Source: Anaerolineae bacterium (lineage in GTDB: Bacteria > Chloroflexota > Anaerolineae > 4572-78 > J111). Taken from it: DNA of 49,010 bases. Positions 1 through 8,838 of the stretch are shown here, piece after piece. A model generated the notes under the pieces. That model had not been told where the DNA came from and ran no database searches. It saw only the letters and a program-made list of their open reading frames with translations. Numbering within the stretch: position 1 is the first letter of the stretch; every line of letters starts with the position of its first letter. Both the position numbers and the translations under genes were made by a program. Location of the stretch: positions 1 through 49,010 of the forward strand of contig JAFGDY010000240.1 in assembly GCA_016931895.1 (NCBI GenBank), read 5' to 3'.

Positions 1-1103
1 GCCGGAATGGTGCCGCTGGCGATGTTCCACAGACGGGCATTGTCGGGATTAGCGGTTATAAACTTGGCAAAATCCCAGGCCACGTTTTGGTGTTGGCTGT
101 TGGGTGAAACAACCAGGCCCCAGCCGGAATCGGCAACAAAAAGAGGCTCGTTGCCGGCCTGAGGCGGCAAGAAAAAGTAATCCCATTCGCTCTCGAAATC
201 GGGGTAATTAGCGCGGCCTTCGGCAATGGCCCAGGCGCCCATTGTTCCGATGCCCACTTTGTCCTGGAAAAAGGCGTCAACAACCCAATTTTCAGAGTCG
301 TTGAACAACACCGGGTCCACCACCCCGGCGTTGACCAGATCTACCATCGCCTGGAGCGTTGCTTTGGCTTCGGGTGTATTAAAGGTGAAGCCGGTCTGGT
401 CGGCATTCCAATAATCGCCACCCCGCTGCAAGATACCGGCCAAAAAAGCAAACACAACCGGATCCATCGCGGTAAAGTGGAAGCCAGCCGTAGACATCAT
501 GCCGGCATCATCGTTTTTGGTCAGGGCCTTGGCGTCACTAACCACATCGGCCATGGTTTTCCACTGCGGCGGGTAAGTCAGGCCGGCTTCTTCGAATTTG
601 GTTTTGTTCACCAACACCCCGCCGTATTCGCAGTTGAATTCTTGCGGCAGGCCGTACAATTTGCCATCGACAATATAACCACCCAGCGGAGCCGCGTAGA
701 ATAACTCTTCGGCTTCCGCAATTGACATGACGCTCTCCGGCAGGGGCGCCAGGCGCTCGGCGTATTCTGCCGTCCAGGTGCCAAATAATTGGATAACGTC
801 GGCTTCCTGGCCGGCCGGCATTGAGGTTTGTAAGGTTTGAATGTAGGTGTCATAATCAAAGGTTTCAAGCTTAATCTCTACATTGGGGTGTTCTTGCTGG
901 TAAGCTTTGATCAAGGTTTCAAAGCCGGCAATGAAAGGGGGATTCTGAAGCGCCCAAAACCGCAGCGTCACTTTTTCGGCTGGCGCCGGGGCGGCTTCCT
1001 CTTGGGCGGGTTCGGCTGGCGGGGTGGCTGCGTCGCCGCAACTAACTAATAACCAGGCGCTGATTATCAGTAAACTGATAATAAGGATGATATTTCTCTT
1101 CAT
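1..1103 (-). CDS. ABC transporter sugar-binding lipoprotein, family 1 (C-terminus outside window)
   Basis: The frame opens at ATG 1103 and stays open to the window edge (about 367 codons), so the C-terminus is missing. An upstream GGAGG seven bases before the ATG supports the start. The N-terminus has a short basic start, a hydrophobic stretch and the lipobox LVSC, followed by a Pro/Ala/Glu-rich linker: a lipid-anchored exported protein. The body reads as a family-1 extracellular solute-binding protein (MalE/UgpB type), with phrases such as RFWALQNPPF, AYQQEHPNVEIK, GLPQEFNCEYGGVLVNKTKF and VWGLVV-like hinge segments. It would bind a sugar or oligosaccharide for an ABC importer whose permeases should follow beyond the left edge. 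It is the last visible gene of the GntR-controlled sugar operon. The substrate cannot be named; a family of this kind covers many carbohydrates. Confidence 0.9.
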   Translation of the reverse strand, partial: MKRNIILIISLLIISAWLLVSCGDAATPPAEPAQEEAAPAPAEKVTLRFWALQNPPFIAGFETLIKAYQQEHPNVEIKLETFDYDTYIQTLQTSMPAGQEADVIQLFGTWTAEYAERLAPLPESVMSIAEAEELFYAAPLGGYIVDGKLYGLPQEFNCEYGGVLVNKTKFEEAGLTYPPQWKTMADVVSDAKALTKNDDAGMMSTAGFHFTAMDPVVFAFLAGILQRGGDYWNADQTGFTFNTPEAKATLQAMVDLVNAGVVDPVLFNDSENWVVDAFFQDKVGIGTMGAWAIAEGRANYPDFESEWDYFFLPPQAGNEPLFVADSGWGLVVSPNSQHQNVAWDFAKFITANPDNARLWNIASGTIP

Positions 1104-1261
1104 TTTTTATCCTCCAGGTTATAATAAAAGACGAAATTGATTTTAATTGACCATCCTTAAATGAGTAAAAAATTATTGGGATTAACTCACCTCCTTTGAT
1201 TGGCCTTGATCATCCTGTTATTAAAGGTTATACGGCCAAAAAATGGTAACTATGGGCCTGA
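1104..1261 (-). other. Intergenic leader between amidohydrolase and sugar-binding protein
   Basis: This 158-bp gap is longer than other gaps in the operon. On the minus strand it carries a strong Shine-Dalgarno-like AAAGGAGGTGAG (about 1182-1193) that precedes no usable reading frame, only GTG-AGT-TAA. It also has a 6-bp inverted repeat TTGGCC/GGCCAA with a 28-base loop. It could hold an internal promoter or an mRNA processing site that raises expression of the binding protein, as is common in ABC operons, but no clear promoter was found. Confidence 0.35.
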
Positions 1262-2299
1262 TCAACGCCCCCATCTTAACACTTGCCGGGCATTGCTATA
1301 ATAAATTTTTTGCAACACCTCGTCGGGCAAAAACAAGCCGTAAATTCGCCAGCGACTCGGAGCGGGATTGTCGCCGGGTTCGTAGTTAAAATATTCGTCG
1401 TCGGTTTCAAGAAAACGATAATAGATACGATAAGTGTCCAGGTCGGCGCCCGCATCGGTGCCAAACAAAATCCGGTTGGCATGTTGAATAAAAAAGCGCC
1501 GGGCGGTGTAGGGTTGACGGCCTAATTCGTCAATGCGGGCAGAGATGTCAACGTAAAAATTGGGGCATTTATCCAGCAATTGACCCACCCAGTCCAGATT
1601 TTCGGCGTAGCAGCCTACATGCGCGCCGATAAAGGTGACGCCAGGGTGCTGCGCCACCAAATTCGCCAGTTGATTCATCAGAGTTATAAACGCGGGGAAC
1701 GGCGGGCTGGGAAAATGCCAATCGGGGCGGGCGTGAAGCAAGGCCCAATGTTCGTTGGTGGCATCAAGGGGTTTAAAAAAGGCTACCGGGTCCGCCACAT
1801 GAATCATCACCGGCAGATTTAACTCCTCGGCGGCTGCCCAAATTGGGTCCAGACGAGAATCATCAATAGGCACCAGCCGGTTATGGTGGTCGCGCACGTG
1901 CAGGCCCAACGGTTTCCAGATTTTTAGTCCTGCCGCGCCCCAGGCAACCTGCGCCCGCAGCCGCCCGGCTGCCCACTCGCCAAAACCGTCGCCGTGTTCA
2001 GACCAGGCTGACCAGTTAATCCCCCCAAACACGGCAAAGCGATCAGGCGCGGCGGCTTTGAGCTTATCAAGGTGCTGTTGAAGAACCTCTTCGCCCCAAC
2101 CGCCATCCAGGTCTACAAAAAATCGCACGTTGGCTTGGGTCAGGGCGTCCAGCAGTTCAGACACGGGCCGGTTTATCCAGCCGTCGCCAAATTCTTCGCC
2201 TAGGTGGTTATGGGCGTCAATCACCGGATAGCGGGGCGTGGCAATGGGCGTGACGTTGGCGGTTAAAGTTGGGCAAGGGCGGTAGTCGCTCAATAACAT
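1262..2299 (-). CDS. Amidohydrolase family protein (metal-dependent TIM-barrel hydrolase)
   Basis: The 345-residue protein fits the Amidohydrolase_2 family (PF04909, COG2159). The metal-binding DAHNHLG near residue 30, a middle MIHVADP strand, the FIGAHVGC segment and FGTDAG near the C-terminus appear in the expected barrel order. Members hydrolyse or decarboxylate cyclic and carboxylated substrates, including sugar lactones; which applies here is unknown. I chose ATG 2299 over the in-frame TTG just before it. The gene lies 16 bp behind the mannitol-dehydrogenase-like gene, so it is in the same operon. A lactonase or sugar-acid role is inferred from that context only. Confidence 0.85.
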   Translation of the reverse strand: MLLSDYRPCPTLTANVTPIATPRYPVIDAHNHLGEEFGDGWINRPVSELLDALTQANVRFFVDLDGGWGEEVLQQHLDKLKAAAPDRFAVFGGINWSAWSEHGDGFGEWAAGRLRAQVAWGAAGLKIWKPLGLHVRDHHNRLVPIDDSRLDPIWAAAEELNLPVMIHVADPVAFFKPLDATNEHWALLHARPDWHFPSPPFPAFITLMNQLANLVAQHPGVTFIGAHVGCYAENLDWVGQLLDKCPNFYVDISARIDELGRQPYTARRFFIQHANRILFGTDAGADLDTYRIYYRFLETDDEYFNYEPGDNPAPSRWRIYGLFLPDEVLQKIYYSNARQVLRWGR

Positions 2300-2315
2300 C
2301 AAAAAAACTTACTTT

Positions 2316-3629
2316 CTATACCGCTAAAAAATCCTGACTTTTAGTGTCAAACCAATGTTTGAATTCCCGCCGACTATCCTCAATCAGGTTTAGGACAATT
2401 TTTTGTTCGGCTTGGTCGGGAGAAGCCACAGACCATAAGGGTTTTAGCCAGGTGGATAGGGGAATTGTTAAATCTAGTACAGTGTGGTTTATGGCCGAGC
2501 CTTGAGTAGACATGGTCAGCAGAGCGGCCACAACGCCCAGAGCATAACGACGCGGCGTAACTCGCTGTTGTAACGCCAGGCGGATTGTCCCCAGCAGGCG
2601 GTCGTCCCAACCAAGTTTCCGCTGCGGGTCGCGGGTCACCCGTTCTACCGTATCGCCCAGATAGGGGTTGGTCATCCGTTCCAGTAAATCATCGGCATAT
2701 TGTTGGTAGCCGGCGGTGGTAAACAGAGGATCAAGATCACCATATTTGCGTATCAATGTCTGGCCCGATTCTTCGATGAAAGCGGCCCGCAGAAAATTCA
2801 TTACCTTGGGATTAGCCCGTAAATCGGCTACGTAAGATACGCCCAGCACCGCGCCCAGGTAAGCGGCCAGGGCGTGGGTGGCGTTGTGGCCGTAGAGTTT
2901 GGCTTCCTCAAACGGCAGCAGGTTGGGCTTTTCTTCAAAAACCTCAATGCCACGTTCAAAACCATGCTCAAATCGGATATTTGAGATGAGAATGCGATTG
3001 AAACTCTCAACCAAAAAAGCATGGCTTGCGCCGGGGGTAATGGGGATCAGGTGGCGTTTAGAAATTTCATTCGGATCGCTCACAATGCCACTCATTTTGC
3101 CGATGACTGTGTTGAGAAAACAAACTCGGCTACAAACCGCTGCCTGTTCAACGTCCGGAATCTGGGCCAATATTGCCTCTTCCAGAATTTCGGCGGCATG
3201 ATTGTGGTTTTCGGCGGTATAAACTACGGCCGGCGGGCCGCCATGCGCTGCTTTAAGCCGCAAGCCCTCGGCCAAAATATGATGCAAACTGGCCGGACCT
3301 TCCGAAAGGTAATAGGCTACGCCGGGAACAGCCGTGGCAATTTCTTCAGCCTCTGCAATGGCTTCAATCAGGCGTTGGCGGTCACGCTTGAGGGTGGGGT
3401 TTTCAATCTGAATGGGGCCGATGCCGGCTTGTTCCACCCGGTTGGCGTGGGCAATGTTCAGCGAAAAATGACCATTGGCTCGGCGAATAGCGCTAACAGC
3501 CTCCGGCTGCACTTCGGCCACCACCAGCCGGCCAAAATTGCCGGAGCGGAAAGCTTCACCAAGGAACAGGCCGGCCTGGATGGCGCCAAAGCCGAGGCCC
3601 ACATAGATGCGTATTCCTGTTAGGGTCAT
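2316..3629 (-). CDS. Mannitol-1-phosphate dehydrogenase-like NAD(P)-dependent oxidoreductase
   Basis: At 437 residues it resembles the polyol/mannitol dehydrogenase family (COG0246: mannitol-1-phosphate, altronate, fructuronate dehydrogenases). The N-terminus has the nucleotide-binding GLGFGAIQAG motif near residues 12-21. The C-terminal domain carries KLYGHNATHALAAYLG and GDTVERVTRDPQRKLGWDDR, close to signature blocks of mannitol-1-phosphate dehydrogenase. It probably interconverts a ketose or uronate and a polyol or aldonate. It is 41 bp downstream of the GH4 gene, whose own cofactor use is NAD-dependent. ATG 3629 has GGGGAG about 13 bases upstream. The exact substrate is open: tagaturonate, fructuronate and mannitol phosphate are all possible. 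Confidence 0.8.
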   Translation of the reverse strand: MTLTGIRIYVGLGFGAIQAGLFLGEAFRSGNFGRLVVAEVQPEAVSAIRRANGHFSLNIAHANRVEQAGIGPIQIENPTLKRDRQRLIEAIAEAEEIATAVPGVAYYLSEGPASLHHILAEGLRLKAAHGGPPAVVYTAENHNHAAEILEEAILAQIPDVEQAAVCSRVCFLNTVIGKMSGIVSDPNEISKRHLIPITPGASHAFLVESFNRILISNIRFEHGFERGIEVFEEKPNLLPFEEAKLYGHNATHALAAYLGAVLGVSYVADLRANPKVMNFLRAAFIEESGQTLIRKYGDLDPLFTTAGYQQYADDLLERMTNPYLGDTVERVTRDPQRKLGWDDRLLGTIRLALQQRVTPRRYALGVVAALLTMSTQGSAINHTVLDLTIPLSTWLKPLWSVASPDQAEQKIVLNLIEDSRREFKHWFDTKSQDFLAV

Positions 3630-3670
3630 TGCACCAAGTTCTCCCCTGCCAGATAACGCGGCGGCGTTTT

Positions 3671-4984
3671 TTAGCTAACCAGGAATTCCGGCAAATAGTC
3701 TCGTTCTGCGCCAACCATTTCGTCAAATAGCGCGCGGATTTCGGCCAGCGAGCAGACCGCCGCGGTGAGAGGGTCAACCATGAGGGCATGCACTGCCGCT
3801 TCGCGGTTCTGTTCCAAAATTGCCGTAGCCACCAGATCGTGGAAGGCCATATGCTGCTGATCCAGATTAGCCAAATGAGTAGGCAGCGGGCCAAAGTGGG
3901 TGGGCTGGATGCCTTTGCTGTCTACCAGGCAAGCCACCTCAACCACGCCGTTGCGGGGCAGGTTATCAATCAAGCCCGTATTGCCCACATTGCCGTAAAT
4001 TACCGCCGGAACATTGGTGGTTATGGCCTCAATAATGTAAGAGGCAAATTCAAGGCCACGCTCCAGGGGGTATTCTTCTTTACCGGACAGGCAATCGCGG
4101 ACACTCTGGTCGCCTTCAGCCCGTTCAAGGGGCCAAATGCGGGCATAACCACCACTTTCGCCCAGCAAATAGCCGGTACCCATATATTTTTCAACCAGGT
4201 TGGGCCGCTTGCGGAAATAGGCGGTATATTCTGAAACATGCCCGCTGGATTCGGTGGGGAAAGCGCCTAAATGGCGCATCATCTCAAAGCGCACCGGGTC
4301 TTTTTCGTAGATTTCGGGGATCTGGCAACGCTGGCGCAAATAAGGGTAAAGGTCCTGGCCGTCGTGCTCAAGCTTGACAAACCAGGCCAGGTGGTTAATG
4401 CCGGCCGCCCGCCAATCAATCTCCTCGTAAGGAATAGCCATATATTCGGCTAATTCGTGCGAGGTATTCTGAATAGAGTGACACAGCCCCACGATTGGCA
4501 GTGAGCAAGCCCGCAAGCCGGTTAGCACGGTCAGGGACATCGGATTGGTATAGTTCATCACCAGGCTGCGAGGGGCCAGGCGCTCAACATCACGCACAAT
4601 ATCTACCCAACTGGGTAAAGTACGCAGCGCTTTAAATAAGCCGCCCGGCCCTATTGTATCGGCAACCGCCTGGTCAATGCCGTATTTAAGAGGAATTTCG
4701 TAGTCGAGACGCACGTTGGGTAGGCCGGCTACTTCAATCATATTAATCACATAATCGCTGCCGGGCAGCATCTCGGCGCGATTGGTGCTGGCTTCAACCG
4801 TCCAATGCCGGCCGGTGCGCTCAATAAGAAATTCAGCCATTTGATGCGCCAATTCCAACCGCCCGGCGTCTATGTCTACCAGCGCAAACGTGCCTTGTTC
4901 CAGCGCCGGAGTAAGCAAGATGTCCTTCATTAATTCGGTTGAAAACACCATGCTTCCGGCGCCAATGAATGTAATTTTTACCAT
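3671..4984 (-). CDS. Glycoside hydrolase family 4 (alpha-galactosidase-like)
   Basis: The 437-residue protein starts with a Rossmann motif (ITFIGAGSMVFS) and continues with MNYTNPMSL, GLCHSIQ and GINHLAWF, all GH4 signatures. In this family the Cys of the C-H-S block and the His of the N-H block bind the catalytic divalent metal, and cleavage runs by NAD-dependent oxidation, elimination, addition and reduction. The CHS-type signature is associated with alpha-galactosidases (MelA type), whereas phospho-glucosidases carry CN-x-P; so an alpha-galactosidase or related uronidase is likely. No signal peptide is seen, so it acts on imported oligosaccharide in the cytoplasm. It is the fifth gene of the operon, with AAGGA before ATG 4984. 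Confidence 0.9.
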   Translation of the reverse strand: MVKITFIGAGSMVFSTELMKDILLTPALEQGTFALVDIDAGRLELAHQMAEFLIERTGRHWTVEASTNRAEMLPGSDYVINMIEVAGLPNVRLDYEIPLKYGIDQAVADTIGPGGLFKALRTLPSWVDIVRDVERLAPRSLVMNYTNPMSLTVLTGLRACSLPIVGLCHSIQNTSHELAEYMAIPYEEIDWRAAGINHLAWFVKLEHDGQDLYPYLRQRCQIPEIYEKDPVRFEMMRHLGAFPTESSGHVSEYTAYFRKRPNLVEKYMGTGYLLGESGGYARIWPLERAEGDQSVRDCLSGKEEYPLERGLEFASYIIEAITTNVPAVIYGNVGNTGLIDNLPRNGVVEVACLVDSKGIQPTHFGPLPTHLANLDQQHMAFHDLVATAILEQNREAAVHALMVDPLTAAVCSLAEIRALFDEMVGAERDYLPEFLVS

Positions 4985-5048
4985 CGAATCATCCTTTCAA
5001 AGCAACAGGTAACATCAAGTCCAGAGAAGCATGCGTTGCTGGCTGCGG

Positions 5049-6083
5049 TTACAAAAGGTCAACAACTTCAAGTTCCAACTCATAGCGACAACTTTCACCG
5101 GGTATCAATTCAGGCAAATCGTTGTTGGCGCGGGCGGCGGCGCGGCCATGCATACCGCTGCTATTGGCCGGTTCTACGCCCAACACGTAGGTTCCCCGCC
5201 CCATCATCTTCCACTCAAACAAATGGGGCAGATTGGCTTTAGCGTAAGTCCAGCGTAATCCCAGCCCCAGAGCAGGGTTTTCTACCTCAATTTTGACCTG
5301 CCCTGCCGTATCGGCTGCCGCCGTATGGTGAAAAACCTGTTCCCGATACCCTTCGGTTGGCGGTTGAAAGTTCATCCAATCGGCCAGACCGCCCTCGGCC
5401 TCGGCGTCACGCGGAGCAGTTTTCTCTACTTCAACCCGCAAGTGGGCGGACTCGCTGAGCAAGGGAAAACCCAGATTAAAGTGGTATAAGATCATGTGCG
5501 GTTGGGGAACAAACCCTTCGTTTGCAACCACATCTTCAAGCCGTATTTTATTGGAATCTAACGCCGTTGTGATACGCCGCCGCAGCACAAGGTTTTCCCC
5601 GAACACTCGCGCCTGGCGCACCTCCCCGGTAATTTCCAACTCATATTGATCTCCCTGCCAGACGGCCCGATGGTTCACATAACGGGCGGGCAAATTACTG
5701 ACCCGCCCGTGCAGACCGAATGTTTCACCTTCATCGCTGCAAGGGTAGCCAAACTGGTCCAGCCCGCCGGTTATCAGCAGCCCACCCTGAAAGGAACGCA
5801 GCCACCCTACGCCTTCAGGTTCGTAGTAGGCGGGGTGAACATCGCCTACCGGAGAGGCCCAGGCCAGGGAAATACCTTTGTAGTGACAGGCAGAGATGTC
5901 GAGCGCCCGGTCGGCCAGAACATTAAAGGACAGACCTGTGCCGGTCCACACCTGAAGCATACGGCTGCCGCGGGCCAAACCGTCGCCGGCCTCCATTAAT
6001 TTAATTCCGGCCACCTGGTCGGGATGCCCCACATAGGGTAACAGCGCCGACCGGTGCAAATTAGACAGATATGACCGATTCAT
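5049..6083 (-). CDS. DUF4432 family aldose-1-epimerase-like protein
   Basis: The frame extends further upstream, but ATG 6083 is preceded by GGAGGTGATC, a full anti-16S match, so the start is firm and the protein is 344 residues. It matches the galactose-mutarotase-like beta-sandwich family DUF4432: FNVLADRALDIS, LDQFGYPCSDEGETFGLHGRVSN and YELELEVVDLL. DUF4432 proteins sit in bacterial sugar operons and are thought to interconvert anomers or bind sugars; direct biochemistry is limited. It begins 13 bp after the isomerase gene, so the two are co-translated neighbours. An epimerase would feed the anomer released by the GH4 enzyme to the isomerase. Confidence 0.85.
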   Translation of the reverse strand: MNRSYLSNLHRSALLPYVGHPDQVAGIKLMEAGDGLARGSRMLQVWTGTGLSFNVLADRALDISACHYKGISLAWASPVGDVHPAYYEPEGVGWLRSFQGGLLITGGLDQFGYPCSDEGETFGLHGRVSNLPARYVNHRAVWQGDQYELEITGEVRQARVFGENLVLRRRITTALDSNKIRLEDVVANEGFVPQPHMILYHFNLGFPLLSESAHLRVEVEKTAPRDAEAEGGLADWMNFQPPTEGYREQVFHHTAAADTAGQVKIEVENPALGLGLRWTYAKANLPHLFEWKMMGRGTYVLGVEPANSSGMHGRAAARANNDLPELIPGESCRYELELEVVDLL

Positions 6084-6096
6084 GATCACCTCCACT

Positions 6097-7479
6097 TTAT
6101 AGAGCAATGGCCTTGATGTCGGTCAACTCGCAAAAAGCCAGTAAATCTTCATACAGATGAACTCCATAACCGAGGATGGCATACTCGTTACCCCAGGCTT
6201 GAATCAACTGGTCAATTTCACAGTGAACCGTCACAAAAGCGTGGGGCCAAAACGGAATGCCACATTCCCGGCGACGTTCTTCCAATTGTTCGGCTGGCGG
6301 CTCAAAAACAGAACACCTGGCTACAACCATTTGAAACTCGCCTTGATAGCGGCCCAGGTGAGCCAGTACTCCCTCACCGGGCTTGCACACCAACTTAACC
6401 GACAGCCCTCCCGCTTCCCCCTCGGTGGGGATACCGTGTTCGGCAAAACCGGCCGGGCCGGCCTTACCGGCCAGCGAGGGAGGGCATGTGCCGTCGCCAA
6501 TGATCTTGATTTCTTTCCTGATTCGGTCAAAATGTTGCAGATCGCCGTAATAAACCCGTTCCTGGCTCAAGTCGGTGATAAGTTTTACAATCAAAAATGT
6601 GTTAAAGTCACTTAACGTAGAGGTGCCTACGCCTTGCTCCAGCATCAAACTCTGGGCCAGGCAAGTGGCGCTGTAATCATCGCCCAGGCCGGGGAAGGAT
6701 TGAATGGTGTAACCTTCCCAACCTTCTTTTTTAACAATTTTCTTGACAGCCAGATAAAGCCGGATGGAGCGTTCGGCTGTTTCGTCATCAGGCAGGGGGT
6801 CTGCAAAAAGCGGCTGAATTTCCCGGCGGGCCTGCTCGATTTCAGACGGGGAAATTTTTTTAGCGGTTTCAATTAATTCGGTGGTATCATGGGTGTCAAT
6901 ATCTATGCCAAACATTCTCATCCATTGAGAGGGATCGGCCACGCCGCAAGTTTGGCCCATCCCGCGCCCGCCAAAAGCGCCAACCGTACTCATATTGAGT
7001 CGATTCTTTTCGTGGCCGGCCCGGCAATAGGAAACAATTCGGCCTATCTGTTCGGCATCGTTGCACACGCCATAAACAAAACGATGCTTAACGCCGATTT
7101 CCTTGAGCGCGCCGTGCATTACCAGGCCGCCCACGGGCCGCCACCCCTGCGAGCCGGGATGGGTCCAGATGACAATGCCTTTACCGGTCAGGGCAAAATC
7201 GCGCAGCGGTCCGGCCAAATGAGCCGCCCAAACCCATGTGCCCGAAAACAACACCAGAGCATCTACATCATCCATCTTTTTGAATTTAGAAAAGCAAGCC
7301 CTGGCCTCCAACCTGGAGGCGATAATGACATCGTGTTCAACCAATTCTAAGCCAGCCTGCCGCAATGCCTGCTTGGCCTGCTGAATGAGTTCATTATCAA
7401 TAAAGGGCATCCCCAACGGGTCAAGTAAGCCATCTTTATGAACGCCATAAACTATAAAGCCAACTTTAGGTTTAATCAT
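6097..7479 (-). CDS. L-fucose/L-arabinose isomerase-like sugar isomerase
   Basis: The 460-residue protein belongs to the fucose/arabinose isomerase fold (COG2407). Visible family blocks are VDALVLFSGTWVWAAHLAGPL in the N-terminal domain, VGAFGGRGMGQTCGVADPSQW in the middle, and a C-terminal segment with HAFVTVHCEIDQLIQAWG. Such enzymes use Mn2+ and isomerise an aldose to a ketose. Start choice is between GTG 7482 and ATG 7479; GGAG lies nine bases before the ATG, which I prefer. The preceding GNAT stop codon overlaps this start, showing translational coupling. The true sugar is unknown, and some members of this family are not classical isomerases. Confidence 0.85.
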   Translation of the reverse strand: MIKPKVGFIVYGVHKDGLLDPLGMPFIDNELIQQAKQALRQAGLELVEHDVIIASRLEARACFSKFKKMDDVDALVLFSGTWVWAAHLAGPLRDFALTGKGIVIWTHPGSQGWRPVGGLVMHGALKEIGVKHRFVYGVCNDAEQIGRIVSYCRAGHEKNRLNMSTVGAFGGRGMGQTCGVADPSQWMRMFGIDIDTHDTTELIETAKKISPSEIEQARREIQPLFADPLPDDETAERSIRLYLAVKKIVKKEGWEGYTIQSFPGLGDDYSATCLAQSLMLEQGVGTSTLSDFNTFLIVKLITDLSQERVYYGDLQHFDRIRKEIKIIGDGTCPPSLAGKAGPAGFAEHGIPTEGEAGGLSVKLVCKPGEGVLAHLGRYQGEFQMVVARCSVFEPPAEQLEERRRECGIPFWPHAFVTVHCEIDQLIQAWGNEYAILGYGVHLYEDLLAFCELTDIKAIAL

Positions 7480-7972
7480 CACAATGTTCTCCTTGACTGG
7501 TACAATTTATGTTGTACTGCATAATAACAACTTCTTCGCCACGATATGAGGTATGTTCAAGAAATTGCCACCCCAAACGGTTATAAAAATTCATTTTGTT
7601 GGGGGTAAACAGGTAAATCCTGTCTAGCTTCAATACTGCTGCCTCTTGCATAACAGCGCGTACCAATCTGGACCCAATGCCTTTATGTCTAAATTCAGGC
7701 GCAACATATACGGCGGCCAACCACGGCGACAGGTCCGGTCGAGTGGTCATATCATGCGGATCAATACTGGCCATACCCACAAGTTGTTTGCCAACTACGG
7801 CGACAAAAGTTTCCGGAATGTGATGATAAAGGGTTCTTTTTTTAAAGGTTGAAACTATCATCTCAAAAGTGATTTCCGGTAACAGATGTCCCCATTCCTG
7901 TTGCGCCCAGCCCGCCAATAGGGGTATGGCCATTGTGTGTTCAGCCAGATGCTCTATTCTCACCTCGGCCAA
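7472..7972 (-). CDS. GNAT family N-acetyltransferase
   Basis: A protein of about 166 residues with the acetyl-CoA binding motif AVYVAPEFRHKGIGSRLV and the following NFYNRLGWQFLE block typical of GNAT enzymes. It would transfer an acetyl group to an amine of a small molecule or protein; the acceptor is not readable. No ATG start exists; TTG 7972 has GGAGG eight bases upstream, while a TTG at 7987 lies inside that Shine-Dalgarno itself, so 7972 is preferred. The gene is squeezed between gntR (20 bp) and the isomerase (8-nt overlap), so it is a true operon member although its role in sugar use is unclear. Confidence 0.8.
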   Translation of the reverse strand: MAEVRIEHLAEHTMAIPLLAGWAQQEWGHLLPEITFEMIVSTFKKRTLYHHIPETFVAVVGKQLVGMASIDPHDMTTRPDLSPWLAAVYVAPEFRHKGIGSRLVRAVMQEAAVLKLDRIYLFTPNKMNFYNRLGWQFLEHTSYRGEEVVIMQYNINCTSQGEHCDD

Positions 7973-7992
7973 TTTTCTTTCCTCCAACGTTT

Positions 7993-8760
7993 TTATCTGT
8001 CAAAAACCAGATCCGTGTAAAAACGACAACGGTCGCCCCGCAAGAGGTTGGTCAGGTAGGCTGCCGGTTTATCTGCTACTTCAAAGGCAATATGCTCCAC
8101 CCACAAGGCAGGAAAACCACCTTTGCTTCCCAATATTTTGGCTTCTTTGTCTTCTAAAATTACCGGCTCAAACGTTTCCCTTGCCCTGACAATTTTGACA
8201 TCGTAATGTTTGGTTACAAATTTGTGCGGCTCTTCCAGGCCATCATAAGTTTCAAGCAAATCGGGAAAACGCGTTGCCGAAAAATAGGAAGTCTCAATCA
8301 AGATTGGTTCTTCATTAACCAGCAATAAACGTTGCAGCCAGACTGCTTGCTCTGTGTCAGCAAGGGCCAGTAACTTGGCAACATTTGGTGGTGGAACAAT
8401 ATATTGCTTACCTATTAGTTGGACATTGGGTTTCAAACCGTTTCTTTTGATAACATCCGAAAATTCCATCAAACGCAGCACGCCTTGCTCGATTTTTGGC
8501 GGGGCCACAAACGTTCCTTTTCCTTGCACCCGGTACAAAATACCTTCCTTAACTAGATTATCTATCCCCTGGCGTACGGTAGCTCGACTGACATTGAATA
8601 TGTTCATCATCTCCCGTTCAGAGGGGATACATTGCCCAACCGTCCACTCGCCGCTTTGAATTTTGCTGCGGATAATATGTCCCAGACTATGGTAGAGCGA
8701 ACTGGGGCTGGTATGCACCGCCGCAATTTCGTCCAATCTGATTTTTGCCTGTTGGCTCAT
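7993..8760 (-). CDS. GntR/HutC-family transcriptional regulator with UTRA ligand domain
   Basis: The 255-residue protein has an N-terminal winged helix (about residues 20-90: IPSEREMMNIFNVSRATVRQG, then VQGKGTFVAPP) and a C-terminal UTRA domain (about 100-250), which in this family binds a sugar or sugar phosphate. It is the first gene of the sugar operon and is therefore likely its local regulator, repressing until an intermediate appears. The upstream region holds a consensus promoter and an operator resembling DasR/NagR sites, so autoregulation is likely. ATG 8760 has AGGATGGTG upstream. Family placement is firm; the effector is inferred to come from the pathway encoded downstream. Confidence 0.93.
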   Translation of the reverse strand: MSQQAKIRLDEIAAVHTSPSSLYHSLGHIIRSKIQSGEWTVGQCIPSEREMMNIFNVSRATVRQGIDNLVKEGILYRVQGKGTFVAPPKIEQGVLRLMEFSDVIKRNGLKPNVQLIGKQYIVPPPNVAKLLALADTEQAVWLQRLLLVNEEPILIETSYFSATRFPDLLETYDGLEEPHKFVTKHYDVKIVRARETFEPVILEDKEAKILGSKGGFPALWVEHIAFEVADKPAAYLTNLLRGDRCRFYTDLVFDR

Positions 8761-8802
8761 TTTTATTCACCATCCTGTAGGGGTATTAGTTGTTTAATTG
8801 TT

Positions 8803-8826
8803 AGGTCATCAGGTCATTAGGTTGTC
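8803..8826. repeat. Three tandem 8-bp repeats upstream of gntR
   Basis: The plus strand reads AGGTCATC, AGGTCATT and AGGTTGTC back to back, the last running into the GntR operator. This may be slippage or extra half-sites for a regulator. Confidence 0.55.
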
Positions 8827-8836
8827 CGTACCAGTT
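8821..8836. promoter_or_regulatory. Predicted GntR (DasR/NagR-like) operator
   Basis: Read on the minus strand the site is AACTGGTACGGACAAC. The dre/NagR consensus is ACTGGTCTAGACCAGT, so the left half ACTGGT is exact and the right half is close (ACAAC). It lies immediately downstream of the -10 box of the gntR promoter, where a bound repressor would block transcription. Binding by the adjacent UTRA regulator is inferred. Confidence 0.55.
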
Positions 8837-8838
8837 AT

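Noticed and set aside
3021-3623. Plus-strand open frame of 200 codons opposite the mannitol-dehydrogenase-like gene
   Set aside because: The minus-strand protein has family motifs throughout; the opposite frame shows none and no ribosome site.
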